From Candidatus Lokiarchaeota archaeon (GTDB taxonomy: Archaea > Asgardarchaeota > Thorarchaeia > Thorarchaeales > Thorarchaeaceae): DNA of 32,036 bases. Below are positions 14,868 through 22,760 of the stretch, piece after piece. Where the stretch lies: positions 1 to 32,036 of the forward strand of contig WJIL01000081.1 in NCBI GenBank assembly GCA_014730275.1, written 5' to 3'. The notes under the pieces were generated by a model. It was not told the DNA's origin. It did not search any database and saw only the letters and a list, made by a program, of their open reading frames with translations. A program made the translations under genes and the position numbers. Position 1 is the stretch's first letter, and every line of letters starts with the position of its first letter.

Positions 14868-15329
14868 GTGGTAATCGTGGATTCGCGAGAGTATCCATCA
14901 GGAGCCCTTCCGGGAGTTGGAGCTATTGTGGTTGGTGCCGATGGTATTCTGCTTGTGAAGCGAGACAAAGATCCAGGGGAGGGTCTCTGGAGTATACCTG
15001 GTGGCCTCATTGAATTAGGAGAAACCCAAGAGGGCGCGGTGATTCGCGAGGTTCGAGAGGAAACAGGGATAGATGTGGAGGTACTCGGGCTGCTCAGTAC
15101 TGCGGATTTGATTATTCCTGACGGTGAAGATATTGTCAAGTTTCACTATGTACTGAATCACTATCTCGCACGAGCCCTGGATGAAGAAGCTCAACCGGAA
15201 TATCCTGAAGCTGAAGTCGGTTGGTTTTCCTTTTCAGACTTGGAATCAATGGATTTACCCCCTCGGATTCATAAGCTACTCACGAAACACCGATCAGCCG
15301 TTGAGAGAACACACCATCGATATTTTTGA
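14868..15329 (+). CDS. Nudix hydrolase
   Basis: A 153-residue Nudix enzyme, hydrolysing a nucleoside diphosphate linked to another group. The complete Nudix box runs from G46 to I68: G-x5-E52-x7-R60-E61-V-R-E64-E65-T-G67-I. The GALPGVGAIVVGADGILLVK start and the EVGWFSFSDLESMDLPP segment near the end fit the ADP-ribose/NADH pyrophosphatase-like group, but the substrate is not determined. Two starts are possible, GTG 14868 and GTG 14877; GAGTGG at 14866-14871 would serve the second. It follows the TPR/zinc-ribbon gene by 8 bases. Confidence 0.92.
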   Translation: MVIVDSREYPSGALPGVGAIVVGADGILLVKRDKDPGEGLWSIPGGLIELGETQEGAVIREVREETGIDVEVLGLLSTADLIIPDGEDIVKFHYVLNHYLARALDEEAQPEYPEAEVGWFSFSDLESMDLPPRIHKLLTKHRSAVERTHHRYF

Positions 15330-15369
15330 AATTGGCAATGACCATTTCTCTATGCTTCATCGAGCCAAG

Positions 15370-15379
15370 AAATATAAAA
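15370..15379 (+). promoter_or_regulatory. TATA box for the membrane protein at 15438
   Basis: aaatataaaag is the best TATA-like element in the window. A start about 25 bases downstream (near 15400) would give a leader of about 40 bases that contains the GGAG...GTGA ribosome binding site at 15421-15430. It separates this gene from the TPR-Nudix operon. Confidence 0.5.
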
Positions 15380-15437
15380 GCCTGCAGAGAGAAGACTAAC
15401 AGAGCCACTCTATAGTATACGGAGAAGTGAAAAAACA

Positions 15438-15902
15438 ATGCCATTTAGAACAATCATGGCCCTAATAATCGCCCTCGTGGTTGCGATTATAATAGGCGCG
15501 TTTCAGATTCTTGGACTAACCGTTGAGCAAATTCAACTAATTCTGAATTCTGGAGATGTAACAGGTCAGCTGGAGATATGGGGGGCTCTCTTGTTCGGTC
15601 AATTAATATTCCCATATACCTTTGCGACCGGTGGGGCATATGGCCCTCTAGTTGCATTGGGTGTAGCGGGATTCATAGCCGGACTGGTCTCAAAGAGCGG
15701 CGTCAGAATGCTCTTCGCATCACTCATTGCGATGGGTCTTTTCTTCTTGGGTTACACCGTGCTTTCATTAGGCCTAGATCCTAGTTCAGTAGAGCTACTC
15801 GCAGATATTGCTAGGAATATTGCAATTGATCTTGGCGTAGCCTTTGCTCTACTCTTCGTACCTGGCATAATTGGAGCAAGACTAACTGCTGACAAATATT
15901 AG
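15438..15902 (+). CDS. Small multi-pass membrane protein
   Basis: Function not recognised. The 154 residues hold four to five hydrophobic helices (about 5-27, 48-63, 68-88, 91-113, 122-147), separated by short loops. A Gly-rich stretch (TGGAYGPLVALGVAGFIAGL) suggests tight helix packing. No charged catalytic motif or binding site is seen. The ATG is supported by GGAG at 15421-15424 and GTGA at 15427-15430, and the gene has its own TATA box and a clear terminator, so it is probably a single-gene transcript. Confidence 0.75.
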   Translation: MPFRTIMALIIALVVAIIIGAFQILGLTVEQIQLILNSGDVTGQLEIWGALLFGQLIFPYTFATGGAYGPLVALGVAGFIAGLVSKSGVRMLFASLIAMGLFFLGYTVLSLGLDPSSVELLADIARNIAIDLGVAFALLFVPGIIGARLTADKY

Positions 15903-15913
15903 AATACCCCATT

Positions 15914-15945
15914 GAGGGGTGCAAGCCCCTCCTCTATGTTTTTTT
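15914..15945 (+). terminator. Intrinsic-type terminator
   Basis: GAGGGG (15914-15919) and CCCCTC (15926-15931) form a GC-rich stem with a six-base loop, followed by a run of seven T (15939-15945). The T-run touches the stop codon of the convergent DHH gene. Confidence 0.75.
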
Positions 15946-17425
15946 AGGACAAACTTCTACTCAAATCTTTGGAAACTAGGTCAAGATATTCATCCAGTCT
16001 TTCTGGTTGAATGAAGGCGCCTGCTGCCATTGGATGCCCTCCGGCTTCTACAACAAGAGTGTCATATTTCTTGTTGAGTGTTTGGCCACAACGGACAAAT
16101 GTCTCTTTCAGATTAACACCTCTTTTTACCAATCTCCTACGTGTTCTTCCAGAAAGCTTCGCGAGACTGCTTTTCTCAGAAGTGTTAGTGGTAACCCCAA
16201 TGATTGGCTTGTTTTCTGGTACGATTCGAGCTCCTTGTGCCATTCCGATGACAATCCCGATAATAGTGTCCTGTATTTCAGAATCTTGCACAAGATACAT
16301 TCCTGGTCTTTCGTCAAAACCGTGTGTTTCTATTCTCCGTATGGAAGTCGCTAGGTTTCGTCTATGCTCTCGTAGCAACAGCTTTCCCTCTTCATATGCT
16401 GCTTGATCACCTAAGCAAATCCTAACTCCCACTTCTGCTCTTCGATTGCGCCCACACGCATTCAACAATGTGGAGAACTCCTTAGCGCTTCTAAGTTCAG
16501 ACCTTTCCGGTCTTTTCAGCAAGGTTATGACATCTCCCACTATCCCTTGAGCCTTCCGGGAGTCTTCATAGGCCTGAAGAATTAGACTCATCAAATGCTG
16601 AATAATCACCTGTTTTTCTTCCGTGTTGAGATCCACCCATCTTCGCCATCTCTCGTTTGCTTTCACTGGTATTCCCAGAGCCTCAAAAAATTCAAAGGCT
16701 GCATCTCGATTCCCAGTGATCCCTGGGATGTACGGTTCTGTTGCATATTCTAGGAGAAAAGGCAAAGGTCTGGTATTGATGCCGAAGAATGTTAGGTCCC
16801 GATCCACTCGCACCGTGCCACTTTCTAATGCCACTTCCAGTATTTTGCGATTCACTCCTGCGAAACCTTTTCCATAGTATCTCTGTAGATCCCCTGTTGC
16901 TCCTACCACCGCCAGCTCGCTCAAGTCAGCGTTACCTCTAGAAACTTCATAGGCAAGGAGAAATGCAGTTCCTGCCCCTGAGAGATCGGAGCTTCCGTCT
17001 AAGTCGTGATGACATGGATTAACCTCGATGATGGGTGTATTTGCATGCCTTTTCGAATACCCTTCTGCATCATCCTTCGGAAGATGGTGATCCAGAACGA
17101 TGATGCTGTTAAGAGACTCGAGATTCCCTAGTTCCTTGACAATCAAGGGCATCTGCCCTGTTCCCAAGTCGCTGAATATGGCGATATCCGGGTTCTTTTC
17201 TGTAACGATTTTCTTTACGTCTTGGATAGTTTCAGAATTAAGCTGATGGATATTTCTCCATATTGGAGACTTGTCCAGTCTTCTGAGCATTCGGCACACA
17301 ATTGCAAGTGCAGTAATACCGTCAGTATCTATATGGGAAACAGCGAGAGGACGTTCTGCCGCTTTGATTTGTTCTGCAGCCTGAGCGAGTTGGTTTCCCA
17401 TTTGTGGAGGTAAATCCAAATGCAA
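15944..17425 (-). CDS. DHH/DHHA1 family phosphoesterase, archaeal RecJ-like nuclease
   Basis: A 493-residue member of the DHH superfamily, which in archaea includes the RecJ-like (GAN-type) single-strand nucleases and relatives of Cdc45. Motifs are complete: SHIDTDGITA with H31, D33 and D35; FSDLG with D86; LDHHLP with D112-H-H; GATGDLQ with D179; and the DHHA1 substrate-binding GGHPMAAGA at 462-470. The metal ligands are all present, so it should be catalytically active, unlike Cdc45. The start is TTG 17425 after GAGGT at 9 bases; an internal ATG at 17401 lacks a site. No GINS or primase genes lie nearby, so a replication link is only by family. Activity on DNA, RNA or oligonucleotides is undecided. 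Confidence 0.9.
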   Translation of the reverse strand: MHLDLPPQMGNQLAQAAEQIKAAERPLAVSHIDTDGITALAIVCRMLRRLDKSPIWRNIHQLNSETIQDVKKIVTEKNPDIAIFSDLGTGQMPLIVKELGNLESLNSIIVLDHHLPKDDAEGYSKRHANTPIIEVNPCHHDLDGSSDLSGAGTAFLLAYEVSRGNADLSELAVVGATGDLQRYYGKGFAGVNRKILEVALESGTVRVDRDLTFFGINTRPLPFLLEYATEPYIPGITGNRDAAFEFFEALGIPVKANERWRRWVDLNTEEKQVIIQHLMSLILQAYEDSRKAQGIVGDVITLLKRPERSELRSAKEFSTLLNACGRNRRAEVGVRICLGDQAAYEEGKLLLREHRRNLATSIRRIETHGFDERPGMYLVQDSEIQDTIIGIVIGMAQGARIVPENKPIIGVTTNTSEKSSLAKLSGRTRRRLVKRGVNLKETFVRCGQTLNKKYDTLVVEAGGHPMAAGAFIQPERLDEYLDLVSKDLSRSLS

Positions 17426-17498
17426 GAATCTGTGACCTCATGACGCAAATTTGGCTAGAGGGATATAAATGCGCACCTCTGCAATGACGAGATAATCT

Positions 17499-17840
17499 CT
17501 AGTCGGAACCTCTTGCAACTCTGGAGAGCGCTAAGAACACGACCAGAAATACACTTGCCACAGCAGCCAATCCTTTGGCGATTTTCTGCCAAAGCGTTAA
17601 TGGAACTTCCAACTCTCTAAGCTCATTCTTCACCCTTTTCAAATAGATTCTTTGCTCATTATAGAGCGAACTGGAATCGTCATATTGATCCGAAAATTCA
17701 GACCAACTGGAATAGAATGGTGGCTCTGGATTCGTTGTTACAAACTCGTTCCAGAGGGCCATTATGTTGGATCTATGGGGTTCCGGAAATTCCTCTATGG
17801 TTGATACGATTTGCCTTTCTGCCTCTTTTGACAGTCCCAC
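17499..17840 (-). CDS. Tail-anchored small protein
   Basis: Function not recognised. The 113 residues consist of a soluble, acidic and aromatic N-terminal domain of about 80 residues (FPEPHRSNIMALWNEF, PPFYSSWSEFSDQYDD), then a single hydrophobic helix at about 86-105 (IAKGLAAVASVFLVVFLAL) and a short basic end (SRVARGSD). This is a tail-anchored arrangement with the N-terminal domain in the cytoplasm. The start is GTG 17840 with GGGTG about 8 bases before it. It sits 73 bases upstream of the DHH gene and about 100 bases downstream of a coiled-coil gene, all on the minus strand. Confidence 0.7.
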   Translation of the reverse strand: MGLSKEAERQIVSTIEEFPEPHRSNIMALWNEFVTTNPEPPFYSSWSEFSDQYDDSSSLYNEQRIYLKRVKNELRELEVPLTLWQKIAKGLAAVASVFLVVFLALSRVARGSD

Positions 17841-17941
17841 TATCTTTGCACCCGCGTTAACCAGTATCTATAACCTGTATATGCTCCGGCCTTCTTAAGG
17901 CTTGAGCTTACCTATTGACCTTTGCGTTACAATCAGTGATA

Positions 17942-18460
17942 CTACTGCTTAGCATCTATTTCCTTAATCCAGTCTCGTATATCTGATTTGAGTTTTCTGA
18001 TATCATTCGGATTAATACTGTCGACTCTGCTGTAGGTTCTTAGAATCCGACGCCACCTGTCCATCTTTATGGTTAATGATCCGGAGCCAATGGCATTCTC
18101 CACACTATGGGCCGCCTCGGAAATGCGATCCGCGAGCTCACTAGCAATCGCTCCATCTCTTACTTGCGATTCAAGATTCTCCAAGACCGATTTAGCATTG
18201 GAGAGCTCCTGTTTTTCTGTCAATTCCTTCTTTTCTTCAACTACGGGTCTCTGTACCGGTTTCTGCTTGGTAGCCACTTTCAGTTCTTCTAATGTCTCAG
18301 CATTTGCTGCCACCTGAAGCCTCAATTCTCCTATTTCATCCCTTACTTCTGATATTATAGAAATAGCATCCACCATCTTGTTCACGGTGTCCGTAAGGCG
18401 CTCTATTGACTTGTTGATTTCCGTGAATTTTGCTCGAATATATGTGCTATCGTCACTCAT
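17942..18460 (-). CDS. Coiled-coil protein
   Basis: Function not recognised. About 172 residues in three parts: an N-terminal coiled coil (about 8-65, with heptad-like hydrophobics in FTEINKSIERLTDTVNKMVD and SEVRDEIGELRLQV), a Lys/Glu/Pro-rich linker (about 66-88) and a helical C-terminal domain (about 90-172, with WRRILRTYSRV and DIRKLKSDIRDWIKEI). There is no membrane segment. Two starts exist: ATG 18469 has AAGGGAGA only one base away, while ATG 18460 has it about 10 bases away, so the shorter start is used. It may act as an oligomeric adaptor together with the tail-anchored protein just downstream. Confidence 0.7.
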   Translation of the reverse strand: MSDDSTYIRAKFTEINKSIERLTDTVNKMVDAISIISEVRDEIGELRLQVAANAETLEELKVATKQKPVQRPVVEEKKELTEKQELSNAKSVLENLESQVRDGAIASELADRISEAAHSVENAIGSGSLTIKMDRWRRILRTYSRVDSINPNDIRKLKSDIRDWIKEIDAKQ

Positions 18461-18603
18461 GTATTCCATTCTCCCTTGTGATCAGTAGGAGTAACCCGTG
18501 ATTGATACTCGGGTGAACAGACCTTGGATTCAAGATTAAGCTTTTTGTCATTAACAGTTCTTGTTCAACCTGCATTCTAGGACTTCATTCCGTTAGCTGA
18601 ACG

Positions 18604-18611
18604 GTTTTATA
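18604..18611 (+). promoter_or_regulatory. Possible TATA box for the cupin gene
   Basis: gttttata lies about 70 bases before the GTG at 18675. Transcription beginning near 18633 would start just after the longer open frame begins, which favours the internal start with its AGAGGT site. Confidence 0.4.
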
Positions 18612-18674
18612 GGCGGCGAATTATTCTTTGCGTTGAGAAGCCTATCTCCCGTGAGCCACAAGAGGTCGATTGAA

Positions 18675-19028
18675 GTGTATGTAACGAATTACAAGAACCG
18701 CAAGGAAATCGAAGTTACTCTGGAAGGCAGCAAGAAAACCACAATGAGATGGCTCGTAGGAAGAAGAAGCGGAGCTAAAACTTATGCTATGCGCTGGTTC
18801 AAGATTGAACCGGGTGGAATCATTCCTTCTCATACGCACCCAGAAGAGCATGAGATATTTGTTTTGAGCGGCGAGGCAAAGCTACTTGGAGGACTTGAGG
18901 GCGAGACGGCAAAGAAGGATGATGTCGTATTCATAGACTCAAACAAACCCCATGGTTATGATAACACTGAGGGTACCGAGGATTTCTGCTTCATCTGTGT
19001 CATTCCCCTTCTTGATAACGAAGAATGA
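18675..19028 (+). CDS. Single-domain cupin protein
   Basis: A small beta-barrel protein of about 117 residues. The first cupin motif is clear (EPGGIIPSHTHPEEHEIFVL, with two His and a Glu as metal ligands) and the second contributes His in NKPHGYDN. Cupins of this size include isomerases, dioxygenases and ligand sensors; nothing here fixes the substrate. A TTG at 18633 and GTG at 18651 give longer frames, but AGAGGT (18661-18666), 8 bases before GTG 18675, and the TATA position near 18607 favour the shorter form. The HAD-family gene follows 65 bases later on the same strand. Confidence 0.85.
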   Translation: MYVTNYKNRKEIEVTLEGSKKTTMRWLVGRRSGAKTYAMRWFKIEPGGIIPSHTHPEEHEIFVLSGEAKLLGGLEGETAKKDDVVFIDSNKPHGYDNTEGTEDFCFICVIPLLDNEE

Positions 19029-19093
19029 TTTTGATATTCCTAATTTAGTCACAACGGCCTATAGAAACGCTTTCCAATAAAGCGGTGAAACAA

Positions 19094-19906
19094 ATGAAGC
19101 TTGATGAGAAATCTCTTTGGTTGTTTGATGTTGACAATACGCTGATTCATGATGTTGAGCATCCAACTCCTTTTCCGGGTGCTGTGGATTGCTGTAGATA
19201 TCTCAGAGATGCTGGCAAAGAGATAGGAATACTCACTAACGTAGGCCGGCTTTCAGCGCAACAGGTGCATGCGGCTCTACAAAAAGCTGGGTTTCATTTC
19301 TCAAAAGAAAGCGTATTCACTGCAGGAGCTGCTACGGCGGCTTATGTTTTCAATAGGAATCCTGACGCTAGATGCTTCGTGATAAGCGAAGGTGGAGCTA
19401 CTGAGGATTTCATTGCTAAAGGTCTGAATGTTGTGAACAATCCTCCAATTGATTTTGTTGCAATAGGTGCAGATCGCGATTTGAGCTTTCAACGTTTGAA
19501 TTTTGCCGCCAAATGTGTACGAGACGGAGCTGAACTGCTTTGTGTAAGCGGTAGCAGAGAGTATCCCGGCGTCTATCTGGGAAAAGAGGACATGTATCTG
19601 GGCGAACGATCCATAACTGCCGCAGTAGAAGATGCCACTGGAGTTGAAGCAACCATAGTTGGAAAACCCATGCCTGAGATTGTTATTGAGACTGTGATGA
19701 CAATGGGTTATGATTGTGATGATGCTGTCATGATTGGAGATAATCCGGCTTCAGATATTGCGGGAGGTAATGCTGCAGGATTGACTACCGTCCTGGTCAA
19801 GCGAAATCCTGATGATATAGTTGCATATAACGCAGGTGAGCTGGATACAACTCCCGATATGACCGTCACGAGTTTGGAGGAATTACAATCGCTCATTTGC
19901 GGATGA
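19094..19906 (+). CDS. HAD superfamily phosphatase, NagD/subfamily IIA type
   Basis: A 270-residue HAD hydrolase with the large cap typical of the NagD/phosphoglycolate/nitrophenyl phosphatase group. Motif I is LFDVDNTL, with the nucleophile Asp and general acid Asp at residues 12 and 14. Motif II is ILTN. The motif III lysine is in VGKPMPEI. Motif IV is MIGDNPASDIAGGNAAG, which also carries the subfamily signature. It should dephosphorylate a small phosphometabolite. The ATG at 19094 has GGTGA (19084-19088) at 5 bases; the upstream GTG at 19085 is part of that site. It may be co-transcribed with the cupin. Confidence 0.92.
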   Translation: MKLDEKSLWLFDVDNTLIHDVEHPTPFPGAVDCCRYLRDAGKEIGILTNVGRLSAQQVHAALQKAGFHFSKESVFTAGAATAAYVFNRNPDARCFVISEGGATEDFIAKGLNVVNNPPIDFVAIGADRDLSFQRLNFAAKCVRDGAELLCVSGSREYPGVYLGKEDMYLGERSITAAVEDATGVEATIVGKPMPEIVIETVMTMGYDCDDAVMIGDNPASDIAGGNAAGLTTVLVKRNPDDIVAYNAGELDTTPDMTVTSLEELQSLICG

Positions 19907-19920
19907 CAAATGAGTGTCAT
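19892..19920 (+). terminator. Overlapping hairpins at the HAD gene stop
   Basis: CTCATTTG (19892-19899) pairs with CAAATGAG (19907-19914), the stop codon lying in the loop. An alternative stem pairs ATGACA (19903-19908) with TGTCAT (19915-19920), followed by TTTTG. The two are mutually exclusive. It is probably a terminator, though the T-run is short. Confidence 0.4.
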
Positions 19921-20000
19921 TTTGAAACCAGCCGCAAGGGTTGTTCATCTTTTGATATGAATTTCGCAACCTTGAAAATCGATGGTACTATCGTCCGACC

Positions 20001-20705
20001 ATGAAAAATGAAGATGGGTTGGCTGATTCTGTTGGGATTGATGTGCAATTTGAAATCCCGAGAGCTGGAGTGTCATTAGCAATTATCAATCTCCAAGATG
20101 TTACTGTATCATCGGTACAAGATGGATTTCTTGAATATGAGTCAGAGGTATTTGACTGGATTAGGGCCCAGCATTCAAGAGACAGCTTAAAAAGTGATAC
20201 CATTCTAAGTGCATTCCGGGAATTCTACTGGACTTTTGGAATGGATCCCACCAAGTCGAGAGTGTCAAGTGAGGCACTTCTCCGGCGAATTCTTCGGGGC
20301 CATGGTCTATGGAGGATATCAAATATCGTAGATATTGCCAATCTTGCTTCAGCTTTTCACAAATTCCCCATAGGTCTTGCCGATACTTCAAGACTTGATG
20401 GTCCTCTGCAGATTAGAACCGCAAAAGAAGGTGAGACGTTCGAACGAATCGGTGGAACGGAGATTGAGTGTCGTGGAAGGGATCTAGTTGTTGCTGACAC
20501 AGAACGAATCATCTGTTTTGGTTATGCAACTCACGATTCCAATTATACGCGGATTCGCGCTGATACCGAGAACGTATTTGTTATGGTGTACTGTGCACCG
20601 GGTATCAAAGCAAGAACATTCTCTGAAGCTGTCGAGACCACACGTGAGATGTACGATGAGTGGGCCGATTGCCGAAGTGGAACGACAGAGTTCTTTCATT
20701 CTTAG
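20001..20705 (+). CDS. B3/B4 tRNA-binding domain protein
   Basis: A 234-residue protein made mainly of the B3/B4 domain found in the beta subunit of phenylalanyl-tRNA synthetase, here free-standing, as in many archaea and bacteria. The family pattern is visible: FGMDPTKSRVSSEALLRRIL, GLWRISNIVDIANLASA, PIGLADTSRLDGPLQIRTA, EGETFERIGG and VVADTERIICFGYATHDS. In the synthetase this region holds the editing site that hydrolyses mischarged tRNA; the stand-alone proteins have no settled role. ATG 20001 has no ribosome binding site in view and may be leaderless. The stop overlaps the stop of the convergent HerA-like gene. Confidence 0.88.
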   Translation: MKNEDGLADSVGIDVQFEIPRAGVSLAIINLQDVTVSSVQDGFLEYESEVFDWIRAQHSRDSLKSDTILSAFREFYWTFGMDPTKSRVSSEALLRRILRGHGLWRISNIVDIANLASAFHKFPIGLADTSRLDGPLQIRTAKEGETFERIGGTEIECRGRDLVVADTERIICFGYATHDSNYTRIRADTENVFVMVYCAPGIKARTFSEAVETTREMYDEWADCRSGTTEFFHS

Positions 20706-22624
20706 TCGATTTCGAATTCAAGAAACGGTTTTCCAAGTGCAATTCGCTCAATCATATTGTTCTTCTTTGCAGTCTTGACAACGTTTAGGAATGTATCTTC
20801 TAGCCTATCCATGTCCAGATACTCTGGATTCTTTATTCCCATGCTTTTGGCCACTTTATCAACTGCCTGTTCAAAGTCGAACACGATATGTGGTTCCATA
20901 CGTCCCCCATGTCGCTCTTCAGGTTTCTTTTCCTTTTTCACGAATCCCTGTTTGATGACGCTACGAGTTTCGGTCAGGTAATAGACCAGTGATTTTTCGT
21001 AGTTGAGTTCTCCTCTCTCAACCAATTCGCGAAGGAAATTGAGACCATGCGTTGTGCGCGCAACTTTTTCAATTCGAGCAATGAGTCCATTGACAATATC
21101 TTCGTATGAAACCTTCTCTGTCTTACCTTTTGTCTCAATGACTCTTTCATCATCCTTTGCTTTGGCAAGTTTTGCTTTCTTGGCTGCAATAGCTTGTTGT
21201 TTCTTTTTTTGTTCCTCTTCTAGTCTCTTCTTTCGCTCTCGCTCCTTTCGCTTCTTCTCAGCTTCTCTGCGGCGAGATTCTTCTCGTTTCCTCCGCTCCG
21301 CCTCCATCTTTTCTAGTACTTTCTTCCTTTTCTCCACAAGTTCTTTCATGTGCTTTTGGACATCTTTCTCGGTTAACGTAACGTGATTGGTAAGAAGCCA
21401 CCTAACGCCAATCTGATTCACCTTCGGCTTCAAATCGGCTGATGAAAAAACGAAACTGGCTGTTTGCTGGCCAGGTAGCGCATCTATGATTTCTTCAGCT
21501 GCTCGCTCGCCGGCAATTGGTTCCAGAATACGTTCAAGCACCTTCAGAGATTGCTTACTGCTTATCCTGCCTGAGGCTATTGTGTTGAATTGTTCAAACG
21601 CCTTGTAATCTATGTCCTTGGGACTCTGTGTTGCAATCAAGCATTCTATGCCGTATTTCCTGGCTTGCCGGAATAATAGAAGAAATGTCTCTTTCGGACC
21701 TGGTGATTTCATTCCTGCAGGAATGAATGGAGCAGCTTCATCCTGGAACAATAGCATCCTGGGATCTTCGCTATATCCTTGACGTAGCATCCATGAATAC
21801 AATTGGTTCAATACAATGGAAATGAAGAAGTGCTTCTCTTCTTCGCTTCGCAGTGTCTTGAGGAAGAGTACGTTGATTGGAGTTTTCCCATCGATTTCCT
21901 TTGTCATATAGTCGAAGTCGATTTGCCCCTGTTCTTTGAAGAGTAGCTGAGAGGATCCCACAGTCAGGCTTCTAATCGATGTTGCGAGCTTTCGTCGTTG
22001 CGAAGCTTTCATGTATGGGTCCAAATCAACACCAATCTCTTCCTTATCTGCTTCCAGCATATCTGCAAGTTCGGCAAGTGTACCGATATCCTTCTCATCA
22101 TCTTCCCAAACCTCCCTGAGCAGTTCGTAAACCGCAGCAAATGATTTGGCTTCCCACGAACTGGAAAGACCAGCAACTTTTGCAAGCACTTTTACTAAGG
22201 TTCGAGCGGAGTTGTCAAGCAGTCTAATAACATCATCTTGGTCAGCTTTCTTATCAGGTAGTTTCAGGGGATTGATTGATATGGGCAACCCTTTGCTGCT
22301 GGCTGGAGTGAAAACGCGTACAACCACTTTGTCCATGTATTCTTCCAATCGCTCTGGAGGTACACCCTTCTTTTCCAATTCCTCAGGATCTCCTGGAAGC
22401 ATCAACGATGCTATGTCTCCTTGAGGATCGAATGCCAATACAGGAATCCCCTCCAAGGCCGCTTCCTCTATTATCGCCTTGCTGAGTACAGTCTTTCCAG
22501 AGCCAGTTGACCCAAAGACCCCTCCATGTCTCCGAAGGAGATCGACGCTGATTTCGAATTTCTTGTCGGTCTTCTGTCCCTTATCGTCGAGATATGTACC
22601 TAGCCACAGTTTATCATCTGCCAT
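20702..22624 (-). CDS. HerA/FtsK-superfamily ATPase with charged coiled coil
   Basis: A 640-residue ATPase of the HerA-like helicase group. Walker A GSTGSGKT is at 38-45 and the Walker B LLFQDE at 291-296 has Asp and Glu. The sensor-like CLIATQSPKD (328-337) and the SGRISSKQSLKVLERIL segment follow, as in HerA-type pumps that act as hexameric DNA translocases. Residues about 420-490 are an extremely Lys/Glu/Arg-rich coiled coil, and about 505-640 form a further C-terminal domain. ATG 22624 is chosen because GGAGTGAT lies 7 bases upstream; ATG and GTG codons at 22633 and 22636 fall within that site. No nurA nuclease gene is adjacent, so an end-resection role is uncertain. Confidence 0.88.
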   Translation of the reverse strand: MADDKLWLGTYLDDKGQKTDKKFEISVDLLRRHGGVFGSTGSGKTVLSKAIIEEAALEGIPVLAFDPQGDIASLMLPGDPEELEKKGVPPERLEEYMDKVVVRVFTPASSKGLPISINPLKLPDKKADQDDVIRLLDNSARTLVKVLAKVAGLSSSWEAKSFAAVYELLREVWEDDEKDIGTLAELADMLEADKEEIGVDLDPYMKASQRRKLATSIRSLTVGSSQLLFKEQGQIDFDYMTKEIDGKTPINVLFLKTLRSEEEKHFFISIVLNQLYSWMLRQGYSEDPRMLLFQDEAAPFIPAGMKSPGPKETFLLLFRQARKYGIECLIATQSPKDIDYKAFEQFNTIASGRISSKQSLKVLERILEPIAGERAAEEIIDALPGQQTASFVFSSADLKPKVNQIGVRWLLTNHVTLTEKDVQKHMKELVEKRKKVLEKMEAERRKREESRRREAEKKRKERERKKRLEEEQKKKQQAIAAKKAKLAKAKDDERVIETKGKTEKVSYEDIVNGLIARIEKVARTTHGLNFLRELVERGELNYEKSLVYYLTETRSVIKQGFVKKEKKPEERHGGRMEPHIVFDFEQAVDKVAKSMGIKNPEYLDMDRLEDTFLNVVKTAKKNNMIERIALGKPFLEFEID

Positions 22625-22710
22625 CGGTTGCATCACTCCACAAATACACAGGAGTTCGGTCCTTACTAACTGGGATTTTGGCCTTACTGATTATGTATTT
22701 ATCTCCTATG

Positions 22711-22747
22711 GAAACAAAAAGAAAGCAAGAAGGGGGCTATCGCCCCC
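22711..22747 (-). terminator. Terminator of the membrane protein gene
   Basis: GGGGGC and GCCCCC (22732-22747) form a perfect six-base-pair GC stem with a four-base loop. On the minus strand it is followed by TTCTTGCTTTCTTTTTG. It lies just beyond the stop at 22761. Confidence 0.75.
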
Positions 22748-22760
22748 AAGCATTATTCTA

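Noticed and set aside
20974-21386. Frames on both strands over the HerA coiled coil
   Set aside because: Low-complexity Lys/Glu codons give long open shadows; the HerA frame is fixed by its Walker motifs.
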